Positions 33,313-41,870 are shown, counted from the first letter of the stretch. The stretch: DNA of 64,000 nucleotides from Streptomyces sp. H27-H5 (GCF_026627505.1 NZ_JAPNLK010000037.1:1-64000); one strand, 5' to 3'. Notes: generated from the letters alone by a model not told the origin. Translations and numbers: made by a program.

Positions 33313-34152
33313 GTGGACAGACTCATGGGGTTCTTGGCACGCAAGCGCAAGCAGGCCGCACAGTCCCGGTTGACCGTCGTGGCGGCCGCGGTGGCCGTCG
33401 CCGCGACGGTATGGGGAGCGACGGCGATCGTCGGACCGGACCACCCCATCGGACACGAGAACGCGGCCGGTCGCACGGACGACCCCGCCGGCGGCGCGCC
33501 GGGCTCGCCCGGGTCGCCGAACGTGCCCCGGCAGCGCATGCCCGAGGGGATAGCCCACGCCTCGGAGGGCGGCGGAGACACGGTCAACGTCACCATCGAC
33601 GACGGCCCCGATCCCCGATGGACGCCGCAGATCCTCGCCGTCCTCGCGGAGCACGAAGTGAAGGCGACCTTCTGCATGGTCGGCCCCCGGGCCGCGGCCC
33701 ACCCGGACCTGGTCAAGCAGGTCGTCGCGGCCGGGCACCGGCTCTGCGACCACACCATGTCCCACGACACGGCGATGGACAAGAAGCCCGTCGCCTACCA
33801 GAAGGCGCAGATACTCGACGCGCAACGACAGATAGAGCAAGCCGCGGGCGGCGGCGCCAAGGTGGAGTACTACCGGGCTCCGGGCGGCGCGTTCACGCCC
33901 GACAGCCGGCGCATCGCCGCCGAGGCCGGCATGCGTCCGCTCGGTTGGAACGTGGACAGCAAGGACTTCAGCAAGCCGGGCGTCGCCGCGATCGTCAACA
34001 CGGTCAAGGGCGAACTGAAGAACGGTCCGACCGTGCTCTTCCACGACGGCGGAGGCAACCGCGCGCAGACCGTCGAGGCCCTCGACCGGGTCCTGGCCTG
34101 GCTCGACGAGCAGGGCCGCCCCACCGGCTTCCCGGTCCGCACGGCCCCCTGA
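33313..34152 (+). CDS. Membrane-anchored polysaccharide deacetylase (NodB domain)
   Basis: A 279-residue carbohydrate esterase family 4 protein, probably removing acetyl groups from peptidoglycan or other cell-surface polysaccharide. An uncleaved signal/anchor spans about 18-40. NodB motifs: VTIDDGPDP (MT1, with the catalytic base and metal Asp), HTMSHD (MT2 metal histidines), YYRAPGGAFT (MT3), the WNVDSKDF block (MT4) and TVLFHDGGG (MT5 catalytic His). All needed residues are present. Two starts are possible, GTG 33313 and ATG 33325, each with an AGG-type site. Transcribed alone. Confidence 0.92.
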   Translation: MDRLMGFLARKRKQAAQSRLTVVAAAVAVAATVWGATAIVGPDHPIGHENAAGRTDDPAGGAPGSPGSPNVPRQRMPEGIAHASEGGGDTVNVTIDDGPDPRWTPQILAVLAEHEVKATFCMVGPRAAAHPDLVKQVVAAGHRLCDHTMSHDTAMDKKPVAYQKAQILDAQRQIEQAAGGGAKVEYYRAPGGAFTPDSRRIAAEAGMRPLGWNVDSKDFSKPGVAAIVNTVKGELKNGPTVLFHDGGGNRAQTVEALDRVLAWLDEQGRPTGFPVRTAP

Positions 34153-34213
34153 CACGCCGTCCGGCGGCGAACGGGTGAGGGTCGTCCCGCCGGCCCCGCC
34201 CCCGGTGTTCCCT

Positions 34214-34273
34214 GGCCGTACGCGGCCGTACGCGGCCGTACGCGGCCGTACGCGGCCGTACGCGGCCGTACGC
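34214..34273. repeat. Six perfect tandem copies of GGCCGTACGC
   Basis: The 10-base unit repeats exactly six times and then decays into related CGTACGC-containing sequence to about 34320. Each unit contains the palindrome CGTACG at helical-turn spacing. It lies between the deacetylase and an NTF2-like gene, not in a coding region I can support. Confidence 0.9.
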
Positions 34274-34399
34274 GCGGCTGTACGCAGTCGTACGCAGCAG
34301 CCGTACGCGGGGCCCGCACGCAGCCGCGTACCCGTCACCGCGCACGAGAGAACCCCGCGCGGACCGAATCCCGCGCACGACCCGCCGGAGGACCGACCC

Positions 34400-34720
34400 G
34401 TGATCGCACCCGAGCACCTCACCGACCCAGCCGTCCGCGCCTTCGTCACCGCCGTGAACGCGGGCGACCGGGCGGCGTTCGACGCCGCCCTCGCCCCGGG
34501 CGCGACCATGTCGGACGACGGATCCGACCGGGACCTCGGCGAGTGGACCGAGAAGGAGGTCTTCTCCTCGGGCGGCCACATGGCCGTCGCCTCGCAGTCC
34601 GAGGACGGTCGCGCCCTCGTCGTCGACTACCGCAACGACACCTGGGGCGAGATGCGGACCGCCTGGCGGTTCGACGTCACCGACGGCCGCGTCGGCCGCT
34701 TCGAGACCGGCCAGGCCTGA
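34400..34720 (+). CDS. NTF2/SnoaL-like small protein
   Basis: A 106-residue soluble protein. HLTDPAVRAFVTAVNAGDRAAFDAALAPGATMSDDG is the usual first half of SnoaL-like domains, and AWRFDVTDGRVGRFETGQA the final strands. Such folds serve as isomerases, dehydratases or ligand binders; no diagnostic catalytic residue is recognised. GTG start with GGAGGA 8 bases upstream. The unusual decamer repeat lies 130 bases upstream, perhaps in its promoter region. Confidence 0.8.
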   Translation: MIAPEHLTDPAVRAFVTAVNAGDRAAFDAALAPGATMSDDGSDRDLGEWTEKEVFSSGGHMAVASQSEDGRALVVDYRNDTWGEMRTAWRFDVTDGRVGRFETGQA

Positions 34721-34930
34721 CCCGTGCCCCGGCCGGGCCCGGCCCCCTGGTTCGACCGGCCGGGCTCACCTCGGCGTCCGGCCGGCCCGCCGCCGCAACT
34801 GGCGTTCATCGGTTGGTATTCCGGGCGAATCGCGGAATCCGTCATCCTCGGGTCCGTCCCCCCCTGCCCGTACGGGTGAACGCGCGCCCGGTGTCGTTCC
34901 GGCCCGCCGGAAGGCCCCGTTGGGTCGGGC

Positions 34931-35560
34931 ATGAAGCGCACCCGCACCGCCGCTCTCGCCCTCGCCGCCGCCGTGGCCGCCCTCGCCCCCGCCGTCGGCC
35001 AGTCCGCGGCCACCGCCGCGCCGGCCACGGCGTACCTCCAGGACCCGGGCGGCGAGGAGAAGGCGATGAAGTCGATGTGGACCAAGGACGACATGCACAA
35101 GGTGGAGGCACAGTTCCGCTTCCACCCGTCGGTCCAGTACAAGACCGTCACCAAGCCCGGCCCCGACGGTGCCCGGGAGTACGAGCGGAAGGTCGCCGAC
35201 CCCAAGACGCTGGCGTGGTCGCCCTCGTACGAGTTCGCGTGGGCGGTTTCCGACTCCAAGCTGGTCAAGCGGGCGGTGACCACGAAGGACGGCAGGCACC
35301 CGCTCGTCGTGCACGCCGTGCTGCGCGACGCCAGGCGGGCCAAGGCGGGCGAGGTGCGGCAGGAGCTGACGGACCAGCCGGCGACGGGCCGCACGAAGGT
35401 CCCCGGCGGGAAGCGGATCGCCTGCGACACCGGGACCTACACGGTGGAGTGGTCGGTCACCCGGACCGGCTACGGGACGCTCACGGGCACGTTGAACTGG
35501 GATTCCGACTGCGGGCAGTACCGCACGGCGTTCTCGCAGGACAACGGCCGACAGAAGTAG
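34931..35560 (+). CDS. Secreted protein of unknown function
   Basis: A 209-residue exported protein: signal peptide about 1-30 (MKRTRTAALALAAAVAALAP, ending ATAAPATA). The mature part has no recognised domain; repeated charged/aromatic stretches (TKDDMHKVEAQFRFHPSVQYK; YEFAWAVSDSKLVKRAVTT) and one C-terminal cysteine pair (IACDTG, SDCGQY) suggest a compact disulphide-bonded fold. The ribosome-binding site is weak. It converges on the sugar-binding lipoprotein gene. Hypothetical. Confidence 0.7.
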   Translation: MKRTRTAALALAAAVAALAPAVGQSAATAAPATAYLQDPGGEEKAMKSMWTKDDMHKVEAQFRFHPSVQYKTVTKPGPDGAREYERKVADPKTLAWSPSYEFAWAVSDSKLVKRAVTTKDGRHPLVVHAVLRDARRAKAGEVRQELTDQPATGRTKVPGGKRIACDTGTYTVEWSVTRTGYGTLTGTLNWDSDCGQYRTAFSQDNGRQK

Positions 35561-35785
35561 CGCGACGGGCTCGAAGGCCCGAAAAGGCCCGACGGACGGG
35601 ACGGGCCGGGCAGGGGAACAGAGAAGGCAGGGGGAGGGGCCGGCCGCCCCGCGCACCTTGTGGGTGCTCGTCGGGCGGCAGGGCCGGCTGGATCAAGTGC
35701 CGTGACTGCCATGGTGCCGCACGGGGTGGGATGCGGCAGGGGGCGAAAGTCCCCATTCCCAGGGGCTTTCCGTACGTCTCGTCGG

Positions 35786-37072
35786 TCAGCTCGTCCGGCC
35801 GGCCTCGGTCGCCTTCGCGGCGATGCCCTCCAGGACGGCCTTGGGGTCGCCGGACGGTTCCACGGCGCGACCGATGTTGCGCTTGATGGTGTCGCTGACG
35901 GTCACCCAGGACGGGTCGTTGACCGGGTAGAGCTGGGCGCCGCGCAAGGCGGTCAGGAACTGCACGTCGTTCTGGTCGAGGCCGCCGCCGGCCGGAGTGC
36001 GGGTGGCCGACACCGTCGAGGGCAGCAGGTGGTAACGCCCGGCGAAGTCGGTCAGGTTCTTGTCCTGGTAGACGAAGTCCAGGAACTTTCCGATCTCCTC
36101 GCGCTTGCCGTTCTGGTTGAACGCCATCATCCAGTCGGCGACACCGACCGTCGGCGGCGTCTCCCCGGAGCCCAGGGTGTCCGACACCGGCATCGAGACG
36201 GCGCGGACGGAGATGCCCTTGGCGCGCGCCTCGTGGGCGAGCGAGGGATAGCCGTTGAGCATGCCGACGTCTCCGCGCAGGAAGGCGGCGAACGCGTCGG
36301 CGCGGTTGAGCTGCGACGGCGGGACCGGCCCGGTCAGGCCCGGGGCGACCAGGGACTCCTTGATCCACTTGAAGGTCTGGATGTTCTGGTCGGAGGCCAG
36401 GCTGTAGTTGCCGCTGTTGTCGGAGTAGCCGCCTCCGTTGCTCAACTCCCAGATCAGCGCCTCGGCGTGCGCCTCTTCCGGGCCGAGCGGCATGGCGTAC
36501 GGGAACTTCACGCCGTTGTCCTTGAGCGCTTTGGCAGCCGTCTTCAGGTCGTTCCACGTCTTGGGTTCGCTCGTGACGCCGGCCTTGTCGAACAGCGCCT
36601 TGTTGTAGAAGAGCAGGCGGCTGCTCGCGACGAACGGCAGGCCGTACAGGGTGCTGCCGACCGTACCGGCCTCCGCGAGCGGTTGCAGGAAGTTCGCCTC
36701 GGCGGTGACCGAGAGCAGTTCGTCCGCGGAATAGAGCTTCCCCTGCGCGGCGAAGTCCGAGTAGGAGCCCATCAGGGCCATGTCCGGGGCCTTGCCGTCC
36801 CGGACCATGCGCGTGACCGCGCTGTCGATGTCCTCCCACGGAAGGAGCTGGACCTCGACCTTGAGGCCGGGGTTGGCCTTGGTGAAATCGGTCGTCACCT
36901 TCTCCCAGAAGGCCTTGGAACTGTTGCCGGGACCGTCGCCGTATTCGGCGGCGACGAGCCGCAGTGTGCCGGCGTCACCGGCGTCCTCGCCGGAACTACC
37001 GCAGCCGGCAAGCGGGATGAGCAGGCCCAGAACGGCCGCCCCGGTCGTCGCGGTGAACGTTGTTCGTCGCAC
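35786..37072 (-). CDS. ABC-type sugar-binding lipoprotein, orphan
   Basis: A 428-residue extracellular solute-binding protein (family 1, carbohydrate type). The lipobox LIPLAGC places the lipidated cysteine near residue 24. Typical blocks follow: FWEKVTTDFTKANPGLKVEVQLLPWEDIDSAVTRMV, DMALMGSYSDFAAQGKLYSADELL, GLPFVASSRLLFYNKALFDKAG and PSWVTVSDTIKRNI near the end. No permease or ATPase gene is adjacent, so it must work with components elsewhere, perhaps the shared MsiK-type ATPase known in Streptomyces. GTG start with AGGGGAA upstream. The flanking promoter region is AT-richer than the window average. Confidence 0.9.
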   Translation of the reverse strand: MRRTTFTATTGAAVLGLLIPLAGCGSSGEDAGDAGTLRLVAAEYGDGPGNSSKAFWEKVTTDFTKANPGLKVEVQLLPWEDIDSAVTRMVRDGKAPDMALMGSYSDFAAQGKLYSADELLSVTAEANFLQPLAEAGTVGSTLYGLPFVASSRLLFYNKALFDKAGVTSEPKTWNDLKTAAKALKDNGVKFPYAMPLGPEEAHAEALIWELSNGGGYSDNSGNYSLASDQNIQTFKWIKESLVAPGLTGPVPPSQLNRADAFAAFLRGDVGMLNGYPSLAHEARAKGISVRAVSMPVSDTLGSGETPPTVGVADWMMAFNQNGKREEIGKFLDFVYQDKNLTDFAGRYHLLPSTVSATRTPAGGGLDQNDVQFLTALRGAQLYPVNDPSWVTVSDTIKRNIGRAVEPSGDPKAVLEGIAAKATEAGRTS

Positions 37073-37292
37073 GGGTGGGTTCCCCTGATTTTCTTTTGAT
37101 TCCCGTTGTTACTTATGAGTCACTCCGGGCCGGGGTGTCCCTCCGTGGCCCGTTGGCCGGAATTCTCTCCTGAGGGTGGGGCGGTTGATTCCATTGGGGT
37201 GGCGGTTGTGGTCAATGCTCCAACCGAGGCCATTCCGCATGGTGTTTTCCGATATGTGATCCACAATTCCCACGCGCGTAGACATACCGAAA

Positions 37293-37319
37293 AGCCCGTT
37301 TCCGGCCGGGAAACGGCCT
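37293..37319 (-). terminator. Intrinsic terminator of the SUKH gene
   Basis: On the minus strand CCGTTTCC pairs with GGAAACGG, with near-complementary outer bases, followed by CTTTTCGG. It lies 50 bases past the stop of the SMI1/KNR4 gene. Confidence 0.65.
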
Positions 37320-37368
37320 GTCGGGGCGTCGGGCGGTCAGGCCGGCCGGACGCCGGTCCTCGGAACGG

Positions 37369-37986
37369 TCAGTCGGCGAAATCGCCCGCGTAGGGGTCCG
37401 GCTCGCCCGTCTCCGGGTTGCGGCCCTCCTGCCAACGACGCTGGGCCTTGCGCCAGTGGACGAAGCTCAGGTGGCCGCCGTCCCAGAAGGTGATGCTGAC
37501 GGGACTCACGTCGAACTCGTCCGAGCACAGCCGGAGCAGGAATTCGGCCATGCCGTACGGATACACCGCGAAGGACTCGGCGGTGTGCCGCCCGACCACC
37601 AGAACCGGCCAGCGGTCGGGGTCGGGATCGGTCGTCAGCCAGCACAGGATGTCCGAGCCGCCCGTGACCCCCCACGCGATGATGGACTCCGGGTCCACGT
37701 CGAAGACGGCCCGGCCGCCCTCGGTCTTCCAGACCTGACGGGCGTTGGCGGTCTCCTCGGCCATCTCGGCCGGATCCCACTGGAGTCCGGGCTTGGGCAG
37801 CGGCAGCAGGATGCCGGCCTCGCCGTTGATGGACCCGGAGCCGAAGCGCCCCATGAACGCGATGAAGTCGGCCGGGAACCTCGTCCCCCAGGCCGCCTCG
37901 GCGGCCCGCCAGTCGATGTCCTCGTCGGCGCCGTGCGTCGCCGGCATGATCTGCTCCAGCGCCTTGATCCGCGCGTTCTCCGTCAT
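37369..37986 (-). CDS. SMI1/KNR4 (SUKH) family protein
   Basis: A 205-residue soluble protein. The SUKH fold is suggested by IDWRAAEAAWGTRFPADFIAFMGRFGSGSINGEAGILLPLP (trp-rich helix and G..I..P strand) and later SIIAWGVTGGSDILCWLTT..WPVLVV. SUKH proteins are best known as immunity proteins against polymorphic toxins, but many act alone. No toxin gene is adjacent; the flanks are relatively AT-rich for this genome. It has its own downstream terminator. Function therefore open. Confidence 0.85.
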   Translation of the reverse strand: MTENARIKALEQIMPATHGADEDIDWRAAEAAWGTRFPADFIAFMGRFGSGSINGEAGILLPLPKPGLQWDPAEMAEETANARQVWKTEGGRAVFDVDPESIIAWGVTGGSDILCWLTTDPDPDRWPVLVVGRHTAESFAVYPYGMAEFLLRLCSDEFDVSPVSITFWDGGHLSFVHWRKAQRRWQEGRNPETGEPDPYAGDFAD

Positions 37987-38067
37987 GCCGCTCCCCTGAC
38001 ACCCCAGCTCAACCGCCCCAACCTACCCCCGAGGCGGTTCACCGCCTAGCGAGAGATGAGACGGACG

Positions 38068-38445
38068 TCAGGTTCCGCCTCCGACCGGACGCGGTTCCAC
38101 CTCCACCCGGGCCCCGACCCGCAGGCCCCAGCCCGCCATCGCGCCCGCCTCGGCCTCCAGGACGTGCCGGGAGCGCGGCCGGGGCCACCCCAGCCGGCCG
38201 GGGACCATCATGGCCAGGGCGATCACGTCGAGGTTCCGGTCGAGGTACGCGACGTCGATCGCGAACCGCATCCGGAACGTGTGCACGCTGCCCGCCGGCG
38301 TCAACAACAGCGCCCCCGCGATCCCGCCGCGCCCGAGCAGGCCGCGGGTGCGGGCCCGGTAGGAGGCGGCGATCTCCAACGGCACCGGCGCCCCGTCCGT
38401 CCCGACGACGCGCAGGACGGCTCCGCCGTCACGCCAACGCCCCAT
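38068..38445 (-). CDS. DUF192 family protein
   Basis: A 125-residue DUF192 protein. Signatures: APVPLEIAASYRARTRGLLGR, LLTPAGSVHTFRMRFAIDVAYLDRNLDVI and the C-terminal RSRHVLEAEAGAMAGWGLRVGARV. The family has no established activity. Start taken at MGRWRDGG with AAAGGGG upstream; a longer in-frame form has a low-complexity N terminus. It is divergent from the prepilin peptidase gene with about 140 bases between them, an arrangement that hints at a functional link to pilus or secretion systems. Confidence 0.88.
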   Translation of the reverse strand: MGRWRDGGAVLRVVGTDGAPVPLEIAASYRARTRGLLGRGGIAGALLLTPAGSVHTFRMRFAIDVAYLDRNLDVIALAMMVPGRLGWPRPRSRHVLEAEAGAMAGWGLRVGARVEVEPRPVGGGT

Positions 38446-38588
38446 GTCCCGGCCCCTTTCCGCCCGCCCCGCCCGCCCCGCCCGACTGTCGGACGCGTCC
38501 GACCGTCCGTCCCGTCCGGGTGGCCAGGGTAGGGGCAATGGGTCCCCGGGCCCATGCCCCCACGAGGGGCCGGGCCTACGGTCGGCGG

Positions 38589-39440
38589 ATGGGCCTGGTC
38601 GTGATCATCCTCGCCGCCGCGTACGGAGCGGGCGCGGGTCTGCTGCTGCCGCGCGCGGCGTACCGGCTGTCCGTGGAGCCGGGGGAGCCCTGGCGGGACT
38701 CCTGCCCCGACGGGCATCCGCTCCCGGGCTGGGTGGGGCGCGCCCGCTGCCGCCTCCCCGGAGCGCCGGCCGTGTCCCCGCCGGCGCCCGCGCCCACCAG
38801 CCCCGGCCCCGGGGCGGGAGCGCCGCCGGCGGGGCCCGTCCCGGCGGCTCCCGGCGCCCCGACCACCGGCGGGCGCCCCGACCCGCCGTACCACCGCTAC
38901 GGGGTCCGCCCCGCGGGGGTCGTGTGCCTGGTCGCCGGGGTCTGCGCGCTGCTCGCGTGGGCCGTCGGGGTGCGGCCCGAGGCGGTGGCGTTCGTGGGGC
39001 TCGCGCCCGGGTTCGTCCTGCTCGGCCTGGTCGACGTCGCCGTGCACCGGCTGCCGGACCCGCTGACCCTGCCGCTCGCCGCGGCCGCGGTCGTGCTGCT
39101 GGGATGCGCCGGGGCCCTGCCGGGCGCCGCCGGGTCCTGGCGGTCGGCGCTGCTCGGCGCGGCCGCGCTCGCGGGGGCGTACCTGGTGCTGTTCCTGATC
39201 CACCCCGCCGGCATGGGCTTCGGGGACGTCAAGCTGGCGCTGTCCCTCGGGGTCGCTCTTGGGTGGTACGGCAGGGGGGTATGGGTGGCCGGGGCGTTCC
39301 TGGGCTTCCTCTACGGGGCCGTGTACGGCCTGGGCCTGCTGCTGCGCGGCCGTGCGGGGCGCCGGACGGCCTTCCCGTTCGGCCCCTTCATGGCGGCCGG
39401 CGCGCTCACCGGAGTGCTGCTGGGCGGATTCGGAGCGTAA
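38589..39440 (+). CDS. A24-family prepilin peptidase (TadV/CpaA-like)
   Basis: A 283-residue integral membrane aspartic protease that should cleave the Flp and TadE leaders. Catalytic aspartates are Asp149 in LLGLVDVAVHRLPD and Asp213 in the invariant GFGDVKLAL. Cysteines at 39 and 54 in the N-terminal loop (SCPDGHP, RARC) recall the zinc-site cysteines of larger members but only two remain. A Pro/Gly/Ala-rich insert (about 60-100) separates this from the membrane core. Start codon uncertain (ATG 38589 chosen on the membrane-helix start). It lies 9 kb from the last gene of the tad block; no other candidate peptidase occurs in the window. Confidence 0.88.
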   Translation: MGLVVIILAAAYGAGAGLLLPRAAYRLSVEPGEPWRDSCPDGHPLPGWVGRARCRLPGAPAVSPPAPAPTSPGPGAGAPPAGPVPAAPGAPTTGGRPDPPYHRYGVRPAGVVCLVAGVCALLAWAVGVRPEAVAFVGLAPGFVLLGLVDVAVHRLPDPLTLPLAAAAVVLLGCAGALPGAAGSWRSALLGAAALAGAYLVLFLIHPAGMGFGDVKLALSLGVALGWYGRGVWVAGAFLGFLYGAVYGLGLLLRGRAGRRTAFPFGPFMAAGALTGVLLGGFGA

Positions 39441-39469
39441 TCGTTTTGCGTCAATGCACGCATCACGCT

Positions 39470-39547
39470 TTACGAAGGGTTATGGTGGAACCCCCCCCTC
39501 GGGCCGGTCCGTATCCCCCCCACGGACCGGCCCGTTTTTTGTTTTCC
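39470..39547 (+). ncRNA. Probable 6C RNA
   Basis: Two runs of C (eight at 39491-39498, seven at 39515-39521) occur in hairpin context. The second hairpin is perfect: 39501-39512 pairs with 39522-39533 over 12 bp with the C run in its loop, followed by GTTTTTTGTTTT. The first can form from 39473-39479 with 39496-39501 (CGAAGGG/CCCTCG), leaving C residues in its loop. Two C-loop hairpins with the second acting as terminator is the defining layout of the actinobacterial 6C RNA family. The 5' end is unknown. It may instead be only the terminator of the prepilin peptidase gene. Confidence 0.6.
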
Positions 39548-39582
39548 CGCGCCTGTTCCTGACGGCGCGGCATCAGCGCAGG

Positions 39583-40620
39583 TCAGCCGCGCTGGGCCCA
39601 GATGTTGGCGCCGGGGGTGGAGACGGCGAGGGAATCGATCTCCTTCAACTCCTGCTCCGTGAGCGGCGCACCGGCCAGCGCGGCCACGTTCTCCTCCAAC
39701 TGCTTCACGCTCGACGCGCCGATCAGAGCCGACGTCATGCGCTCGTCGCGCAGCACCCAGTTCAGCGCCAACTGCGCCAACGACTGCCCGCGCCGCCCCG
39801 CGATCTCGTTCAGTCCCTTGAGCCGGCGCAGGACGTCGTCCGAGAGCAGGTCCGGGTTGAGGGACTTGCCCTGGCTGGCCCGCGAGCCCTCCGGGATGCC
39901 CTTCAGGTACTTGGCCGTCAGGAGGCCCTGGGCGAGCGGCGCGAAGGAGATGCAGCCCATGCCGGCCTCCTCCAGGGTGTCCAGCAGCCCGTCCTCCTCC
40001 GTCCAGCGGTTGATCATGGAGTACGAGGGCTGGTGGATGAGCGGGCGCACGCCCATGTCGCGCAGGATCCGCGCGGCCTCGGCCGTCTGCTCGGCCGTGT
40101 ACGAGGACACGCCCACGTAGAGGGCCTTGCCCTGCCGGACCGCGGACGCCAGGGCGCCCATGGTCTCCTCCAGCGGGGTCTCCGGGTCGAAGCGGTGCGA
40201 GTAGAAGATGTCGACGTAATCGACGCCCATCCGCTTCAGCGAGGCGTCCAGCGAGCCGAGCAGGTACTTGCGGCTGCCCCACTCGCCGTACGGGCCGGCG
40301 TGCATCAGGTAGCCGGCCTTGGTGGAGAGCACCAGCTCCTCGCGGTGGGACGCGAAGTCCTGCGCGAAGATCTTGCCGAAGTTGAGCTCGGCGGACCCGG
40401 GCGGCGGTCCGTAGTTGTTGGCCAGGTCGAAATGGGTGACACCCAGGTCGAAGGCCCGGCGCAGGATCGCCCGCTGGGGCGCCAGGGACGTGTCGTCGCC
40501 GAAGTTGTGCCAGAGGCCGAGGGAGATGGCGGGGAGCTTGAGGCCGCTGTGGCCGGTGCGCCGGTACTCCATGGAGTCGTAGCGCGAGGGCTCTGCCCGA
40601 TAGGGATTGGTATCAGTCAC
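39583..40620 (-). CDS. Aldo/keto reductase (YghZ/KefF-type, AKR14-like)
   Basis: A 345-residue NADPH-dependent reductase similar to E. coli YghZ, which reduces L-glyceraldehyde 3-phosphate and methylglyoxal. The AKR tetrad is present: Asp65 and Tyr70 in FDLANNYGPPPGSAE, Lys101 in LSTKAGYLMHAGPYG, and the histidine of FYSHRFDPETPLEE. QPSYSMINRW and ALIGASSVKQLEEN form the cofactor pocket. The GTG start follows GGGAGG by 5 bases. Divergent from the isoprenyl transferase and ends 36 bases from the 6C-like RNA. Confidence 0.93.
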   Translation of the reverse strand: MTDTNPYRAEPSRYDSMEYRRTGHSGLKLPAISLGLWHNFGDDTSLAPQRAILRRAFDLGVTHFDLANNYGPPPGSAELNFGKIFAQDFASHREELVLSTKAGYLMHAGPYGEWGSRKYLLGSLDASLKRMGVDYVDIFYSHRFDPETPLEETMGALASAVRQGKALYVGVSSYTAEQTAEAARILRDMGVRPLIHQPSYSMINRWTEEDGLLDTLEEAGMGCISFAPLAQGLLTAKYLKGIPEGSRASQGKSLNPDLLSDDVLRRLKGLNEIAGRRGQSLAQLALNWVLRDERMTSALIGASSVKQLEENVAALAGAPLTEQELKEIDSLAVSTPGANIWAQRG

Positions 40621-40745
40621 GTTGTCCTCCCTATCACGGACTTGTGACCGACCGAGTTGGGTACCCCATGCCACATCCCAGTAATGTGGCGGACTCGGGG
40701 GACCGCAATTCGCACGGGGGCATTGCACGGAGGGGCTGGAAGATC

Positions 40746-41507
40746 GTGAAGCTGCGCGACCTGGTGTACAGGCTCTACGCACGCCGGGTGGAAGGCCGAC
40801 TCGACCATGACGAGGCGCCCAAGCACATCGGCGTCATCCTGGACGGGAACCGGCGCTGGGCGAAGGCGTCCGGAGGAACCACGGAGCAGGGCCACCAGGC
40901 CGGAGCCGACAAGATCTCCGAGATGCTGGGCTGGTGCACCGAGACGGACGTCGAGGTCGTCACCCTCTGGATGCTCTCCACGGACAATCTGGACCGCCCC
41001 GAGGTCGAGCTGCGCCCGCTGCTCAACATCATCGAGAACACCGTGCGGGGCCTCGCGGCGGACGGCCGCTGGCGCGTCCACCACGTCGGCAACCTCGACA
41101 TCCTCCCCGAGCGGACCCAGTCCGTGCTGAAGGAGGCCGAGCAGGCCACGCACGACGTCGACGGGATACTGGTCAACGTCGCGGTCGGCTACGGCGGCCG
41201 CCAGGAGATCGCCGACGCGGTCCGCTCGCTGTTGCTGGAGCACGCCTCGAAGGGCACCTCCTTCGAGGAGCTGGCCGAGGTCCTCGACATCGACCACATC
41301 GCGGAGCACCTCTACACCCGGGGTCAGCCCGACCCGGACCTCGTCATCCGCACCAGCGGCGAACAGCGGCTGTCCGGGTTCATGCTCTGGCAGAGCGCGC
41401 ATTCGGAGTACTACTTCTGCGACGTGTTCTGGCCGGCCTTCCGCAAGGTCGACTTCCTCCGGGCGCTGCGCGACTACGCCGCCCGCCACCGGCGGTACGG
41501 GAGCTGA
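40746..41507 (+). CDS. uppS: Z-isoprenyl diphosphate synthase (UppS family)
   Basis: A 253-residue cis-prenyltransferase making polyprenyl diphosphate carriers from isopentenyl diphosphate and an allylic primer. The signature KHIGVILDGNRRWAK has the catalytic Asp33; TLWMLSTDNLDRP, NVAVGYGGRQEI, and the C-terminal DLVIRTSGEQRLSGFMLWQSAHSEYYF complete the active site. Actinobacteria often carry two such enzymes, one short-chain (Z-farnesyl) and one long-chain; the N-terminal LVYRLYARRVEG resembles the short-chain type. GTG start favoured at VKLRDL. Product length unproven. Confidence 0.93.
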   Translation: MKLRDLVYRLYARRVEGRLDHDEAPKHIGVILDGNRRWAKASGGTTEQGHQAGADKISEMLGWCTETDVEVVTLWMLSTDNLDRPEVELRPLLNIIENTVRGLAADGRWRVHHVGNLDILPERTQSVLKEAEQATHDVDGILVNVAVGYGGRQEIADAVRSLLLEHASKGTSFEELAEVLDIDHIAEHLYTRGQPDPDLVIRTSGEQRLSGFMLWQSAHSEYYFCDVFWPAFRKVDFLRALRDYAARHRRYGS

Positions 41508-41870
41508 TCCCCGGACGGCGGGATCCTCCCGGGGAGTTCGCCGCGACCGCGCTCCCTCCGGCCCGACACCTCCCCGCGCGTTCCGTCGTCCCCCTCTCAA
41601 GCCTTCACCAGGGGTTCACCGAGCGTCCGTCATATGCCATGGCATGGCCTTGCCCGTTCGAGGGCATAACCCTGGCAGGTCGACGTCCGATCCACGGGTG
41701 TCGAGTCTCAGCGGACGGCATGGGGTCGTCCGCCCGGGAGGCCCTTTGCACCAGGACGCACGTGCGGTTCGCACGGACGGAGTGGAGGGCCGGGAATCGG
41801 CCCGCGCATGGGTGCCGATGACCGGTCCGGTCTTCATGGCCCGACCTCTTCCGAGGGGGTACGTCCTTCC
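41508..41870. other. Intergenic region upstream of the PIN-PhoH gene
   Basis: About 360 bases without a supportable gene. Contains the 12-base palindrome ATGCCATGGCAT (41634-41645), an AT-richer patch near 41610-41680 likely to hold the promoter, and a long apparent leader. Nothing resembling a known riboswitch was recognised. Confidence 0.5.

Noticed and set aside
34214..34273. Decamer array considered as a CRISPR
   Set aside because: Units are 10 bases with no spacers, and no cas genes are in the window; it is a simple tandem repeat.
37106..37393. 95-codon plus-strand frame in the AT-richer patch
   Set aside because: No third-position bias or ribosome-binding site, and it runs through the SUKH terminator.
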